Assembly (NCBI GenBank): GCA_023678885.1
Contig: CM042963.1
Coordinates: 27,407,542-27,471,541, forward strand
Direction: 5' to 3'
Length of the DNA: 64,000 bases
DNA from: Pogostemon cablin
Taxonomy: Eukaryota; Streptophyta; Magnoliopsida; Lamiales; Lamiaceae
A model generated the notes under the pieces. It was not told the origin of the DNA, did no database searches, and saw only the letters and a list, made by a program, of their open reading frames with translations. Both the position numbers and the translations under genes were made by a program. The stretch's first letter is position 1. Each line of letters opens with the position of its first letter. Positions 12,329 through 23,914 of the stretch are shown here, piece after piece.

Positions 12329-12553
12329 CTCCCTCCGTCCCACCCAAAGGGTAGTATTTGCTTTTTACACTTGAATTAAGAAGTATTATTATTTAATGTG
12401 TAGTGAGTAGTTGTATAAGTGGGAGTGTAGGTCTCATATTTTAATTGTATTAGTATGTGTGTGTGGGTCTCATGTGTGTAAAAAAAGAAATGAGACTCTT
12501 TAGATGAGACGCCCAAAATGGAAAAATAAATCTTTTGTGTGGGACGGTGGGAG
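12329..12553. mobile_element. Stowaway MITE
   Basis: It starts CTCCCTCCGTCCC after TA and ends GGGACGGTGGGAG before TA. The inverted ends and TA duplication are near canonical, so this copy is younger than those at 1 and 301. Length 225 bp, non-coding. Confidence 0.92.
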
Positions 12554-12599
12554 TATATATCATTATGTATATAAATGAATTATATCATGAATTATTAAT

Positions 12600-13106
12600 A
12601 ATGAAAAAGGCTTGTGTGGAAATATCTCATGAAATGATTTTGTGAGAATGTTAAAAAGTGTTAATATAATGAAAAGTGATATCTAATTGATAAAAAGTAA
12701 TAATAGTCTGAAAAATTATTTCATGAATAATCTATAATATAAATAAAAAGTAATAATATTTTAAAAAAGAAGTGATAATATCATTTAATAAAAAGTGATA
12801 ATCATTTAGCTACCAAAGTGTAATTCACGAATAATTAATAGAACGAATAAAAAGTGATAATATTTTGAATAAAAAGTGATTCCTAATTATATAAAAAAAA
12901 TGATATTGAATTATTTCACGAACAATTCACTAGAATAATAAAAAGTGATAGCATTTTTAATAAAATGTGACACATGATAAAGGAAATGTGATAACCAATT
13001 AATTAAATTATTTTATAAACAATTTGTACGATGAATAAAAAGTAATAATAAAACATTTAAATTATCTAATGAATAATAATAAATATATTAATAATAATAA
13101 TAATAG
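12600..13106. repeat. AT-rich array of aaaaagtgataat motifs
   Basis: The motif aaaaagtgataat and variants recur about ten times, separated by ttaaattat-type spacers. The reverse complement (attatcacttttt) recurs at 14945-15370, so the two blocks could form the arms of a large fold-back structure. A fragment with ggtgagaccgtttcacg follows at 13113-13135, shared with the MITE near 31731. No gene is seen. Confidence 0.5.
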
Positions 13107-13189
13107 GGTAGGTCTTGGGTGAGACCGTTTCACGGGTTTCCTTATATGAGATGGATATTATCATACCCATTAATATAAAATAAATTGAG

Positions 13190-14677
13190 GATTACTACTA
13201 GGTACAAAAAAAATCCTTAATTACTATGAGATACAAACACATAAAATATTACTACTAACTACAAAATATATAGTGATATTTCAATATTATCCCTACAATG
13301 TGATGCACATAAATGTTGTGTGCAATAAAAATTCGTGTGCAGTAACAAAAGTGTGTGCAGTAAAAAAAAGTGTGTGCAGCAAAAAAGTGTGGTGGTCCGG
13401 CGGAGCTCCGGTGGCAGTCCGGCAACTTTTCTGGCAGCCTGCCGGCGGTCCGACAGTGCTCCGGCGACTGGCCGACGGGCTCCGACTGCGACGGTTTCCG
13501 GTGGTCGGTGGCCGGTGGCAGTTTTTCGGCGACTGGCCGCCGGAGGTCCGGCTCGCAGTCCTTATATTTGGTATTTTACTTTAATATTTTGTATGTGATA
13601 GTAATTATTTTAAGGGATAGTTGCTGTAAGATACATTGAGAATCCCCTTATTGCTACAAGATACAATCACATCAAAATATAACTAATAACTACACAAATG
13701 TATAATGATATTTCAATATTATCCCTAATTAATTGATTGCTAAAAAAAAGGAATAAATGATCTCTCACCCACCATCTCCATAATTACACTCTTACGCCAC
13801 ATCACCTTAATTAATTAAATCATGGTGAATACATTATCTTTCTCATAAGTTATAGTTATGTTTTAATTAATTTTTAATATAATTATCAAATATGCAAATA
13901 TACTTATATATTTTTGGATATCAAAATTTATATAATAATTTTTGCAATGTTTTATGTTTGTTTGCGGTAGAGGTGTTTACGTTATCAGATTATGTTATAC
14001 TCAATAAAGGTGTTATGTGCAGCACAATGTTTGGGCATTTTTGGTTAATGTTTATGTGCAGTGTAAATATTTATGTGCAACACGAAAATATTTTAATATA
14101 ATATTAGTATTAATATTTATGTGCAGTGTAAATGTTTGTGTGCGGCAAAAAAGTATTTCAATATAAACTTAATGCTTATGTGTAATGTAAATATTTGTGT
14201 GCAACACAAAAATATTTTAATAATATTAGCATTAATATTTATGTGCGACAAAAAAGTATTTCAATATAAACTTAATGTTTATGTACAATGTAAATATTTG
14301 TGTGCTTCAAAAAAGAAGTTCAATATAAATATTATGTGCAACAATAATATTTTATGTGCAGAATTTTTTATGTCAATTTTTTCAATTTAATAAAGATCTA
14401 ATTTAATTTTGGTATAATATGGTAGATCAGTTTTTCAGTACGTCAACTCTTATTTTTATTATTCATTATCCCTTCCTTAATATAATAATTTTTTTAAAGG
14501 ATAAAAATGGAATAATAAGATATCTTTTTGTATTAGATAGTAATGTATTATTAATTATGTATCTCATGGTAATAACAACTTAAAGTATGTATCTATCAAT
14601 AATCAATTCTTATTTGAAATCAATGTATCTAATAGTAATTAGGGGTACAAAGTATACCTAGTAGTAATTTTTCCTAA
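13190..14677. mobile_element. Unclassified TIR element with tgtgcag repeats and a GC-rich core
   Basis: The left end aggattactactaggtac faces the right end cctagtagtaatttttcct, and the flanks share aaaataaa, suggesting an 8-11 bp duplication (Mutator-like). A second copy of the left-end block sits at 13635-13720, so two elements may be tandem or nested. Inside, variants of tgtgcagtaaaaaa recur (13319-13390, 14015-14360). At 13385-13560 a sharply GC-rich ccggcg-rich patch interrupts AT-rich DNA and may be a captured host fragment. The ORFs over it are three overlapping frames of low-complexity codons and are not called as genes. Confidence 0.45.
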
Positions 14678-15548
14678 AATAAAAATATAAAATATGAAAG
14701 AATTAAAGAAAAATAAGGGCCTTGTTTGGTTTGATTAATTAAAATTACTTAGATTTTAATGAAAATTGGTGTCTTAATGGGCCGGCCACTGTCATCTCAT
14801 CTACGCACAAACATGTATTCTCATCTACGCACAAACAGGTATTTCAAATTAAGGAATATTTTTCAATTTTAATAAATATTAGTATTATATTATTATATTA
14901 TTTTTATTATTAATTATTATAATATTATTAGTTTTCAATTTGAACTATTTTGTTATCACTTTATCTTGATCGGATATTATTTTATACTGAAAATGTTATT
15001 ACTTTTTATTCATTTTATAAATTATTCATAAAATAATTGAATTAAACGGTTATCACTTTTTTGTTATTATTTATCACTTTTTATTCAAAATGTTATCACT
15101 TTTACTATTCCAGCGAATTGTTCGTAAAATAATAATAATTCAATTATACGGATATCACTTTTCTTTAATTAGAAATCACTTTTTATTAAATATATTATCA
15201 TGTTTTATCCATTCTATAAATTATTTATAAAATACACTTTGATAATTAGTTATCATTTTTTATTAAAGACGTTATCACTTTTCATTTAAAATGTTATCAC
15301 TTTTCATCTATATTATAAATTGTTCATGTAATAGTTCACAATACTGTTATCACTTTTCATCAATTGAGTATCACATTTTATAAATTTATACTAATATTTA
15401 AATAAAAAATAAATTAAATGAATAACAAATTTAAATTAATAAAAATTTTAATAATAAAAATATAATTTAAAAAATATCATTAGATATTTACAAATATCAT
15501 TAATACTATTAATTTACAAGTGCTAGCCAAAAATAAATCTTGAATTTT

Positions 15549-15645
15549 TGTATGTGGCGGCGCCACGTTGCTCCTTTAAAAAATTTGTGTATGTGGCGTC
15601 GCCACATTCGTCCTAAAAAATATTTGTGTATGTGTCACTCATACA
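15549..15645. repeat. Cluster of gtgtatgtggcg palindromic repeats
   Basis: Three tandem copies of a ~40-bp unit contain tgtatgtggcggcgccac and variants. The ggcggcgcc core is self-complementary. A matching cluster lies at 30066-30175 in the same orientation, followed by the same attaatattttattttaag sequence, so the two clusters bracket the repeat block and the Athila insertion as direct repeats. Confidence 0.75.
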
Positions 15646-15929
15646 TTAATCCTACAATTAATATTTTATTTTAAGTAATGTAATATTTTAAATATTGTTT
15701 TATATAATCTCTACTTTTAATATTCTTAATAATAATGCAATTAATATTTTATTTTAAGTTATTTAATATTTAAAGTATTTATAATCTTACAATGATTATT
15801 TTATTTTAAGTTATTTTTTATGAAGATTTAATTTAATTTAATCTAATAAGAATATCATTAATACTACTAGATATTACACATCCATTTATTGCACTGTAAG
15901 AATTAAAGTATATTATAATTATATATTTT

Positions 15930-16225
15930 AGGTTGTTTTTGAATTGAGTTATTTCAAATCCAATTGATTTGAAAATGAGTGGATTTTAAATTCCTTGAAT
16001 TTTAAATCAATTCATTTGAATTTCACTATTTAAATAAATTATGGATTTTTGAAAGGATTTCAAATTCATAATTCAAAAAATATTTTTAAAATAGAATTTT
16101 ATATATGATAAATAAAAATAATAAAATTTTATTATATTAAATATTAAAATCTATAATTTTATTAAAAATATTTTTTTGTGGAGGAAACTCTACCACCCAA
16201 CCTACCCCTACCCACCCCCAAAAAG
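15930..16225. mobile_element. Truncated Tourist-like element
   Basis: It opens ggttgtttttgaattgag and runs through the same aaatcaattcatttgaattt and aaaattttattatatt blocks as the 11708 end of the copy at 10591, in inverted orientation. It stops in a C-rich tract (cctacccctacccaccccc) where the tandem repeat block begins, so one end is lost. Confidence 0.65.
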
Positions 16226-16239
16226 ATTTTTTTAAAACA

Positions 16240-17100
16240 AAAGTATAAAAGACAAAATAAATTAGAATAGTTTATAAATAATATGAAAGTAGAATCTGTA
16301 AAAGAGAAGAGAAAGAAAAATTATTAGAGGAAAAAAAAACAAAAATAATAAGATCAAATATGAGAATGATTGAACCTAAAAATAATATAAAATAAAAGTA
16401 CGTATAAAAGAAGATAAAATAAAATAAATTATAAAAATAGGGTTTATAGAATTATTATGAAAAATCGAAGAGAAAAAAATAAGATAACAAAAAAATAAAA
16501 AGTATAATGATACCTTTAGGAGAATGATTAAACCTGCAAATAAAACCAAACAAAAATATAAAAGAAAAAAATTAGAGTTGATTATAAATAATATGAAAGT
16601 AGAATCTGTAAAAGAGAAGAAAAAGAAAAAGCATTAGAGAGAGAGAAAAAAGGGGAGAAAGTAAGAATTTGATTAAGTTGAAAAGATTTATATATAATGA
16701 TTTTAATGAATGAACGATCATGATTGAAACTAAATATTTATAGAAAAGATTCTAATAAAATAAAATTGATATTATATTAATTGAAATTAAGCAAATATTG
16801 ATTAAAAATTAATCAAATTTATATTGTTAAATTAAATTAATAAAAAAGTAAAATTTAAATAATAAAAAAATCCATTATTAGTATAATTAAATTTTATGAT
16901 TGATTGAAATCCAAGAAAAATCATATGTCCTATGCATATTAAGTTAAATTATAATATATGAATATTGATTGATATATTAATTTAAATTAAGTATATATTT
17001 ATTAAAATTTAGTTAAATATGCCAAAAATATCTCTTATATTTACCAAAGTTATGTTGTTAAATAAAAAAGTAAAATTTAAATAACAAAATCCATTATTAT
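16240..17100. repeat. Left part of tandem repeat block split by the Athila-like element
   Basis: Units carry gagaatgattgaacc, ataaataatatgaaagtag and aagtataatgataccttt. The same succession occurs at 27880-29960. The last bases (acaaaatccattattat) continue after the Athila copy at 27822, so this is one block cut by the insertion. Purine-rich, no coding frame. Confidence 0.75.
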
Positions 17101-18763
17101 TGTTCTTAGTCATATTTCTTGTAAAAATGTGTAAGAGTAAGAGACTCTATCGTCGAGGAAACGTGTGACCAAGTACAAAATTTATAATAATATCGTCCCA
17201 AGGAAAAGTTAACTCTAGGTTGTATTCGGATTTTTCATTGATTTATGCTTTGAAAGAATGATAGATTGAAGGTTTGATTGTTTAAGCTACTAATTATTGT
17301 TCTACTCAATGAACTAAGAATATGAACTAACAAAGTAATGATTCAAACAACACACAAATGATGAATGGAATGGAGGTAGAATTCACTTGAGAAGAGAGTA
17401 AGGCTAATCATAATCATGGTTAAGACTCTAGCCAGATATGCATAACTCTTGATGGTGAACTTCATTAATTTGTGAACTAAAAGCAATCACAATTTTACCC
17501 CTAATTCCTATGGCCAAGGCAACTAGGTTCTCGACCCTTTAACAAGTCTAAATCTCCTAAGATTGTCTTACTCTCAATTCCCTTAAGGTACTATGATCAT
17601 AAGTTGGTTCTTTTTACTCAATTTCTTAAGTGTCCCCCTATGAATATTCTAAGCATAAGAAGGGAATGGCTTACCTCCCCTCACACTAACATGCATGCAC
17701 ATTTTAATATATGATTAAATTAAACATCCACTCATAACATTGGAATGACCATCCTAATACTATGAATAGAAAATCTAATCACACAAGTATTGAAATGAAA
17801 CATGATTCATATATCATAAAAGGAAATCCACAATTTAACTACATTCACTTCTCAAGTTCTACACATCTTGCTTTCATCTCAACCATTCATATAATTAGCC
17901 CTACTATACTAGCCACTAAACATTGTGTTTAAATCAATACAAATCAAGCTTTGCTCCATTTGAGCCAAAATAAGAAGAAAATCAACAAATAAAAAGTAGA
18001 TTGGCTTCCCTTTCATGGAGAAACCTCCCTTCTCTTCAATATGCTAACTCCTTCAATCCTTGATGCTTTCCTCTTCTCAAATAGTGGATGGATGGATTGG
18101 ATGATAGATTGATTAATGGAGATCAAGTGGAAATTGATGGATCTAATGGATGGAGATGGATGAAATGGATCTAGTGTGTGAAAAATATGGTGTGGAGTGT
18201 GTGTAACTGCTCTAATTATGATCTCCTCTTCTATTCTCGCACCAATTGAGTATTTAAACCTCTTAGAAACCTTCTAGAAGCTTCTGAAATTTTCTGACTT
18301 AATCACTGAATTCGTACACGACTCGACTCGAGCTGTAGAGCTCGACTCGAGTTCCTACATGTTTCTCGGTATATTTCTGCATGTGTCGGAGCACGACTCG
18401 AGCTCTGCACACTCCCTCAATTATGGCCGTATAGCATTTTCTGACGCCCGCACACGGCCTCAACTTACAGGCTCGTGTGCAACACATGACCCGAGCTCGA
18501 CCACGCAGCTCGACTCGAGCTTTAGAGCTCGACTCGAGCATGGTCGAGTCCTATCCAGCTTCTCCATTTCGCTCCCGACTCCGTTTTTATTAATTTCTTG
18601 ACCTGTTTTACGTATACTTAAGCTCATATACACGATTCTATTAATTCATACCACATTTCACAAAATAATAATAACTCCACCAAAAGTCACATAAATACTG
18701 ATAAAAACATCCGAAAATCCACAAATAAAGACACTAAAATATAGGTGAAAATGACTACGATCA
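17101..18763 (-). repeat. 3' LTR of the Athila-like element
   Basis: Starts TGTTCTTAGTC and ends gactacgatca on the plus strand; matches the right LTR over its whole length with scattered differences. It contains clusters of cgactcgagc palindromes near 18310-18540 that are also in the other LTR (27430-27600); this copy has an extra ~40-bp stretch there. ORFs over the palindromes are not genes. Confidence 0.9.
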
Positions 18764-18778
18764 ACCCCCCAAACTTAA
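18764..18778 (-). other. Polypurine tract of the Athila-like element
   Basis: The plus-strand run acccccc plus aaactt directly abuts the 3' LTR; on the element's strand it is aagtttggggggt, the plus-strand priming site for retrotransposon DNA synthesis. Confidence 0.75.
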
Positions 18779-20344
18779 AGTATTGTTCGTCCTCGAACAA
18801 TGAAAAATGATAAACAAGAGGAGTAATTTTCACCTAAAAAATACCTAACGAACATAAACCACAACACATCACAAGTAATAAGGACTACAAGATCATATTA
18901 AGTATCCCTACATCATCAAACTTATAACATGAAAGATTAACAAGTTCAATCTTAAGAATGACAAAATAGTACTCAAATCCCTTTCAATCCAAGCCTCTCA
19001 TAGGATATCAAATTCACTCAACACTCTATGTAGTAGGGTTTACTCTATTTAACATCACTTATCAACCGGTTAGAAACGACTCACCATAGGCTTGCTCATG
19101 GACTATGTTCACAAGCCACCCTAGTTTCAATAAGTGATCAAAAAGGTCTTTATCTTAGGATGTAATGTTTAAGCTCTTTGGTAAGGTAGGAAACTTTGGA
19201 TAATAATGACTAATCAAGTGTGGATAATCAAAGATATGATTCTTTTCTTCAACTTCATCACTTTCAAACTTCCTTCCTTGTAATAGTTCAAGAATATTAA
19301 ACATCAACATACCATGGATTTATTGAGTTTCTTTTGAATGGCATACTTATTTTCTTTGATTTTTGCGTTCCTTGAGCATATTTTAGGATTTTGCTCCTTT
19401 TTCACTTTTGTTGAAGTTGCACTTGCTTTTTATCTTGAGCTCTTTCATCCTTTTTCTTGAATTAACCTTTTTCCATTTATTTGCACATTTTTCAACACCT
19501 TCCCTTGTAAACCATCATCATTCTCAATTATCCACACATAGGTTACATATATAAGGCTCAAATGGGTTTTCAAGACTTGTATTGTGCTTAAATCACAAAG
19601 AAAAGGCTTTTAGGCTCAAAGTGGCTAACTAGGGATAATGTTTTTGGTAAGGAATTTTATGGCTATGACTTCATTTAACAAGGATGGCCTAAGATCATAT
19701 CACAAATTTCACCCATTCGGGCTTCGTTCCTATAGTCCATGAGCAAGTTCTAGTTTGTCTAAGTATAACCAGTCCTCTCATCAAGAATTAACCATGGAGG
19801 CACGGTTGAGGTTCAATTCTCACAAGCTTTTGCTTGGACCAAAAGAAACCTAATTACCCTTCATACTTCTCAAAATTGAACAAATTATGTAATTCATGTC
19901 ACAATTTCAACAAGTAGAAACCATTAATATACTTGCCATCACTCATCACAAACAATGCATGATAGCTCACATTCAAAAATACTCAACACCTTCCCAAAAA
20001 TATACCACCAAACAATCCATACAAGAATAAAATAAAAACAAATATAACACAATAATCGAAAACTCACCAAACTACACAACAAACATATAACATGCATGAA
20101 CCAAGTCATCCATTTAAAAATATCAAAACACATCAATTCACATCCAAAACAAGTATAATCAAATTCCCATCACATCCAAATAATGAAAATCAAACCAAAA
20201 TACCAAAAATAACGAAAAGTAAATAGCATAAAACTGAAAATAAAATCCCAAAGTAAAACCTCCCAAAACAAAACAATTTAAATACAATCTACTCCATCAA
20301 TATCAAATCAAATATCTAATCATAGCTAAAATAAACTAATGGAA
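18779..20344 (-). other. 3' untranslated interior of the Athila-like element
   Basis: A non-coding stretch between the ATHILA ORF and the 3' LTR. It is AT-rich with no domain recognised. ORFs near 19939-20136 are low-complexity translations of acaa-rich sequence. Confidence 0.6.
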
Positions 20345-21844
20345 GTGCCTAGCACAGGTACTCCCTTCATGGCTCCGGCGGTGGAGGTGGCTGATATGGA
20401 TTCTAGGGCATGTAGGCATGGTTTGCTCCAGGAAACTGCATGTTGAACATCATGGTCGTCATCTCCTCAATGTTGTTGATGTGACGATGAGCTTCTTCAA
20501 AGTTATGATCCATCCTGAACTATCCAGCCTGAAGATCTCGGATCTGTATCCTATGCTCCTGCTGAGCCTGTCTAATATCACGAACATCACCCTCGAGGAT
20601 GTTCCACCTAAACTGATCTTCATGACCTCCCATCTGTGCCTCCTCAAAGTGTGGCGGCTCTAGAGCGTGCTCCTCGAACTCCACCTGATGCTCTTCTTCC
20701 TCTTCTTCTTCATCTCCTAAATCCATACACTCACCCTCAGCTCTAAGATCCTCTAAATCTGCATCAGCTATATTTTTCATTCCTCGTAGCACTTCTTCAA
20801 CACCATCACGGTTGGCTCGATAGAATGCTCATACTACCTCAGAGTGTTGAGCACTAGCCATACTCAAGTTTTTAGCTGTCCTACGACCGAAGATCGTTGT
20901 CAATACAGGAGTAGGAAGAGGGAACGGACTGCCTCGATCTTGCTTAAAACAATACCTATCTCCAAGACGTGCTAAGAAACCCATCCTCATTAGTGCATGA
21001 GCATTCAACCCCTCACTCACCATCAGAGTTCTCTCACTAAAATCAACTCTGAGCCCCTCAGCGATCATGGTAATCATACCTCTATTCATTACTCGCTGAT
21101 GAGCGCGTTTCTTAGCTATCTTCTCTGCATGTTGGATGAATTCTGCAGCCATATTGAGCTCTTTCCCATGATACAGATAATACATCATATGCAGCTCCCT
21201 CTCTACTACGGAACCACTCTCTGATCTCCCAAATACGGTGTTCGACAAAATCTTTTCCAAGTACCTCATAACTGGGTTACGTATAGTCGTTCCTTTAGAT
21301 GAACTAGCTCGATACTCTGACTGTTGCTCCGCTCCATCATTAATCAATCTGCGCCACCACTGTTTTTTATTGTATCTCTCCACATATGAATAGATGACTC
21401 GATCCTCATCTCTGGTGCATGCAAAGTATTCATTCAGATCAGGAGTTTCAACTTCATGCCACTCATCTCCTAACTGGAACTTGATGGAAGTAGGATATTC
21501 ATTGTGATTCTTACGACCTCTAGTGTACTCAAGAATTCCACTGTGAGGCTTCGGTATGTAGGTGGTCTCTTGTCAAAGAAATCCTCCATGTGGACATTAC
21601 GAAACACGACCCTCAAGTCATCCTCTAATCCTAAGTCAACCATAGTTCGATGATCTTGGAACCTCGTAGCATAAATTTTCGGGCAAATTGCCTCCCATCG
21701 TGTAGCATATTTTGGCCAATCATCTACTAAGTCCACATCCATATCTGTTGAATGAAATCCTTGTATGATCAAATTTGCATCATAAAGTACCAGCTCCTCT
21801 TCATTGAGCACAATGAAATCCTGGCCCCTTTCTCTTCTAGCCAT
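20345..21844 (-). pseudogene. ATHILA ORF (Athila ORF-1 family) protein, broken
   Basis: The frame opens at 21844 (MARRERGQDF). It includes YATRWEAICPKIYATRF, DLGLEDDLRVVFRNVH and DKRPPTYRSLTVEFLSTL, the conserved core of the ATHILA ORF family found downstream of pol in Athila Ty3 elements. A frameshift near 21470-21480 moves it to the frame with RYNKKQWWRRLIND, which runs to a stop at 20829. It continues to a stop at 20520 with an acidic run of glutamates and a probable coiled segment, then a proline-rich tail near 20345-20400. Function is unknown; an envelope-like role was proposed for the family but is unproven. At least three stops or shifts make it a pseudogene. Confidence 0.8.
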
Positions 21845-23220
21845 CTACATCACAAAAATTCACAATTAATTCAAAACTTGAATGCATAATTTTGCAATTT
21901 TAATCCATTAAGCTTATGGTAGGGCCAAATAATACCAACAAGTATTTTTCATTTATAAGAAATTAACAACTTTATCATGTAAGCTCACACTTCACTTATC
22001 TAATAAGCATCACTTATCATCAAGAATGTAACCTCATGACTTCAAAAGTTCCTATCCAATCAACAAATGATCATTATGCACCCATCTAATCAAATTCTTG
22101 ACTTCAATTCACACCAAATAACCATTTAATTGCAAGTATAAACTTCATTCTCATGCTTCAAGCATCATGATATTCAAAGCCCATGCATCAATTCAAAGAA
22201 TTAAACACCAATTCGAAGTATTAGGGTAGAAAGTTCTTACCTTGCAAAACTGTGGAGAATCGAATTTGCGGAAAAATTGGACGGATTAAAGTGAAATAAG
22301 GACACCAAACTAACCAACTTGAATGAATTTTGAAGGATTGATAGGGATTTCGGGGGCTGTACGGATGGCGGAAGCACGAGGCGATTCTGGAAGTCGACGA
22401 GGATTCTGCAGAAATGAACCCCTGAATCGCATTTTTATTCTGGGTATTTAACACAGCTCGACTAGAGCATTATGCATAACTCGAGTCGAGTTCTGAACTG
22501 GACCAGAACCTGGGCGTGTTGCTGCTTCTGATGTCGGAGCTCGCCCTTGTGTACAGGCCCGAGTCCTGCACACGGGTCGAGCTCTGTACCCTGTTGTTTT
22601 AGCTTTTTCGAACTCCGAGCCCTATTTTTCCCTGCTCGTTCTCTTCCGATACAACATATATATGCTCAAAAACTATTCAAAACCAATTATCTCCACATTT
22701 ATGACCAATACAATGGAGTATCATGCACTTATACACCACCAAACATACCAAAATGAACCAAACTCATGAGACAAATTTTAAAATTGACCCAATTTTACAC
22801 AAGACAATACACAAGGCAATCAAGATAATCACTCTATCAACACAATACATGAAGCACACACAAGTGGTAAGGCACACCACGCACTATCTCTCCAAACTTA
22901 AATCGAAATAAGTTGAGAATTAAGTTTGCAAAAAGTGATGAGACTTACCCTTGTAGTTTTCACCAATAATCATCATTCAATTACCTTGTGATGACGAATG
23001 TGCACTCCATCATTCAAGTATGGCCACCACACACGCTCCCCTCAAACTTAAATGAACACAAGTGTTAAATTTAAGTTTGTAAAGAGTGGTGTGACATATA
23101 TTTCCATTCCTAATCAAGCACACCTCGTCTTCTCCATATGTATTTTTCTCATTGAGTACAATCCTCCTACATACCAAACTTAAAAGAAAAACAAAACTAA
23201 ACAAGAAAACTTACCAAAAT
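21845..23220 (-). other. Spacer between protease fragment and ATHILA ORF
   Basis: Non-coding interior of the Athila-like copy. It includes at 22455-22600 another cluster of ctcgactagagc/ctcgagtcgag palindromes like those in the LTRs, and near 23225-23265 the block (reverse complement gagcgcttgatgggaggcaa) that in full Athila elements follows the end of pol. No RT or integrase motif is present in any frame. Confidence 0.65.
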
Positions 23221-23440
23221 GGGTTGCCTCCCATCAAGCGCTCGATTTAACGTCGTCGAGCTAGACGCATTGAAGCTCTTAATAATCGGAGAAATCCAAG
23301 ACCCCATCGGGCCTCATCTTCACTTTAAACATCTCCTTAACAACTTTCTTATCAACACCTCTTGCTCCTCTAACACTTGAACTCACTTCATTGTCTCTTT
23401 TTCTCAGGTTTTCAAATCCCAGAGGCCCTTTATCAATCTT

Positions 23441-23914
23441 TCAATTAACTTGTGGATTTTCCCCAAGCTTGTTCCTTTTTGAAGAAAAATTTCCTGCAAA
23501 TTCAAGTAAAAAATTAGTTAAATCTTCATCTTTTAAAATTTCACTTACCACTCGATCTCGATCATCCGGAGGCTTAATGGGTGGCTTCAAATGAAGATCT
23601 CCCCCTTTTAAATTCTTACTTGATAACAACAATTCTCTTTCATTTGAATGTAGTGTGAGTTCCTTCTTATCCATGTCAAATTTTGCTCTTCCGGTTGCCA
23701 AAAATGGCCTTCCAAAAATCAATGGGATCAAAGGATCCGCTTGCTTCTCAACTATCATAAAATCCACCGGAAAGACAAAATCTTCTATTTTCACAAGCAT
23801 ATCCTCCACAACTCCATGGGGCTTTATCATTGAACCATCCATTATTCCAATTTCCACATCCATTTTCTTTAATCTCCCAATGCCAAGTTTTTTTAAAATT
23901 TCCAAAGGCATCAC
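23441..23914 (-). pseudogene. Retroviral-type aspartic protease fragment (Athila pol)
   Basis: The frame reads VMPLEILKKLGIG, then KPHGVVEDMLVKIEDFVFP, then PLIPLIFGRPFLATGRA, matching the flap and C-terminal core of Athila-type proteases. The upstream frame ends CKIGNGEYQALM and is joined directly to VMPLEIL. The roughly eight residues that normally lie between, including the catalytic Asp-Ser/Thr-Gly, are missing, and the joint is out of frame. The tail runs to a stop at 23441, and no reverse transcriptase follows. It cannot be an active protease. Confidence 0.85.

Noticed and set aside
13273..13639. Three overlapping 87-103 codon ORFs
   Set aside because: They are different frames of the same GC-rich CCGG-type patch inside a transposon, with low-complexity Gly/Ala/Arg content and no domain.
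18299..18601. Opposed 80-codon ORFs
   Set aside because: Both read the palindromic motif of the Athila LTR, which lacks stops by composition.
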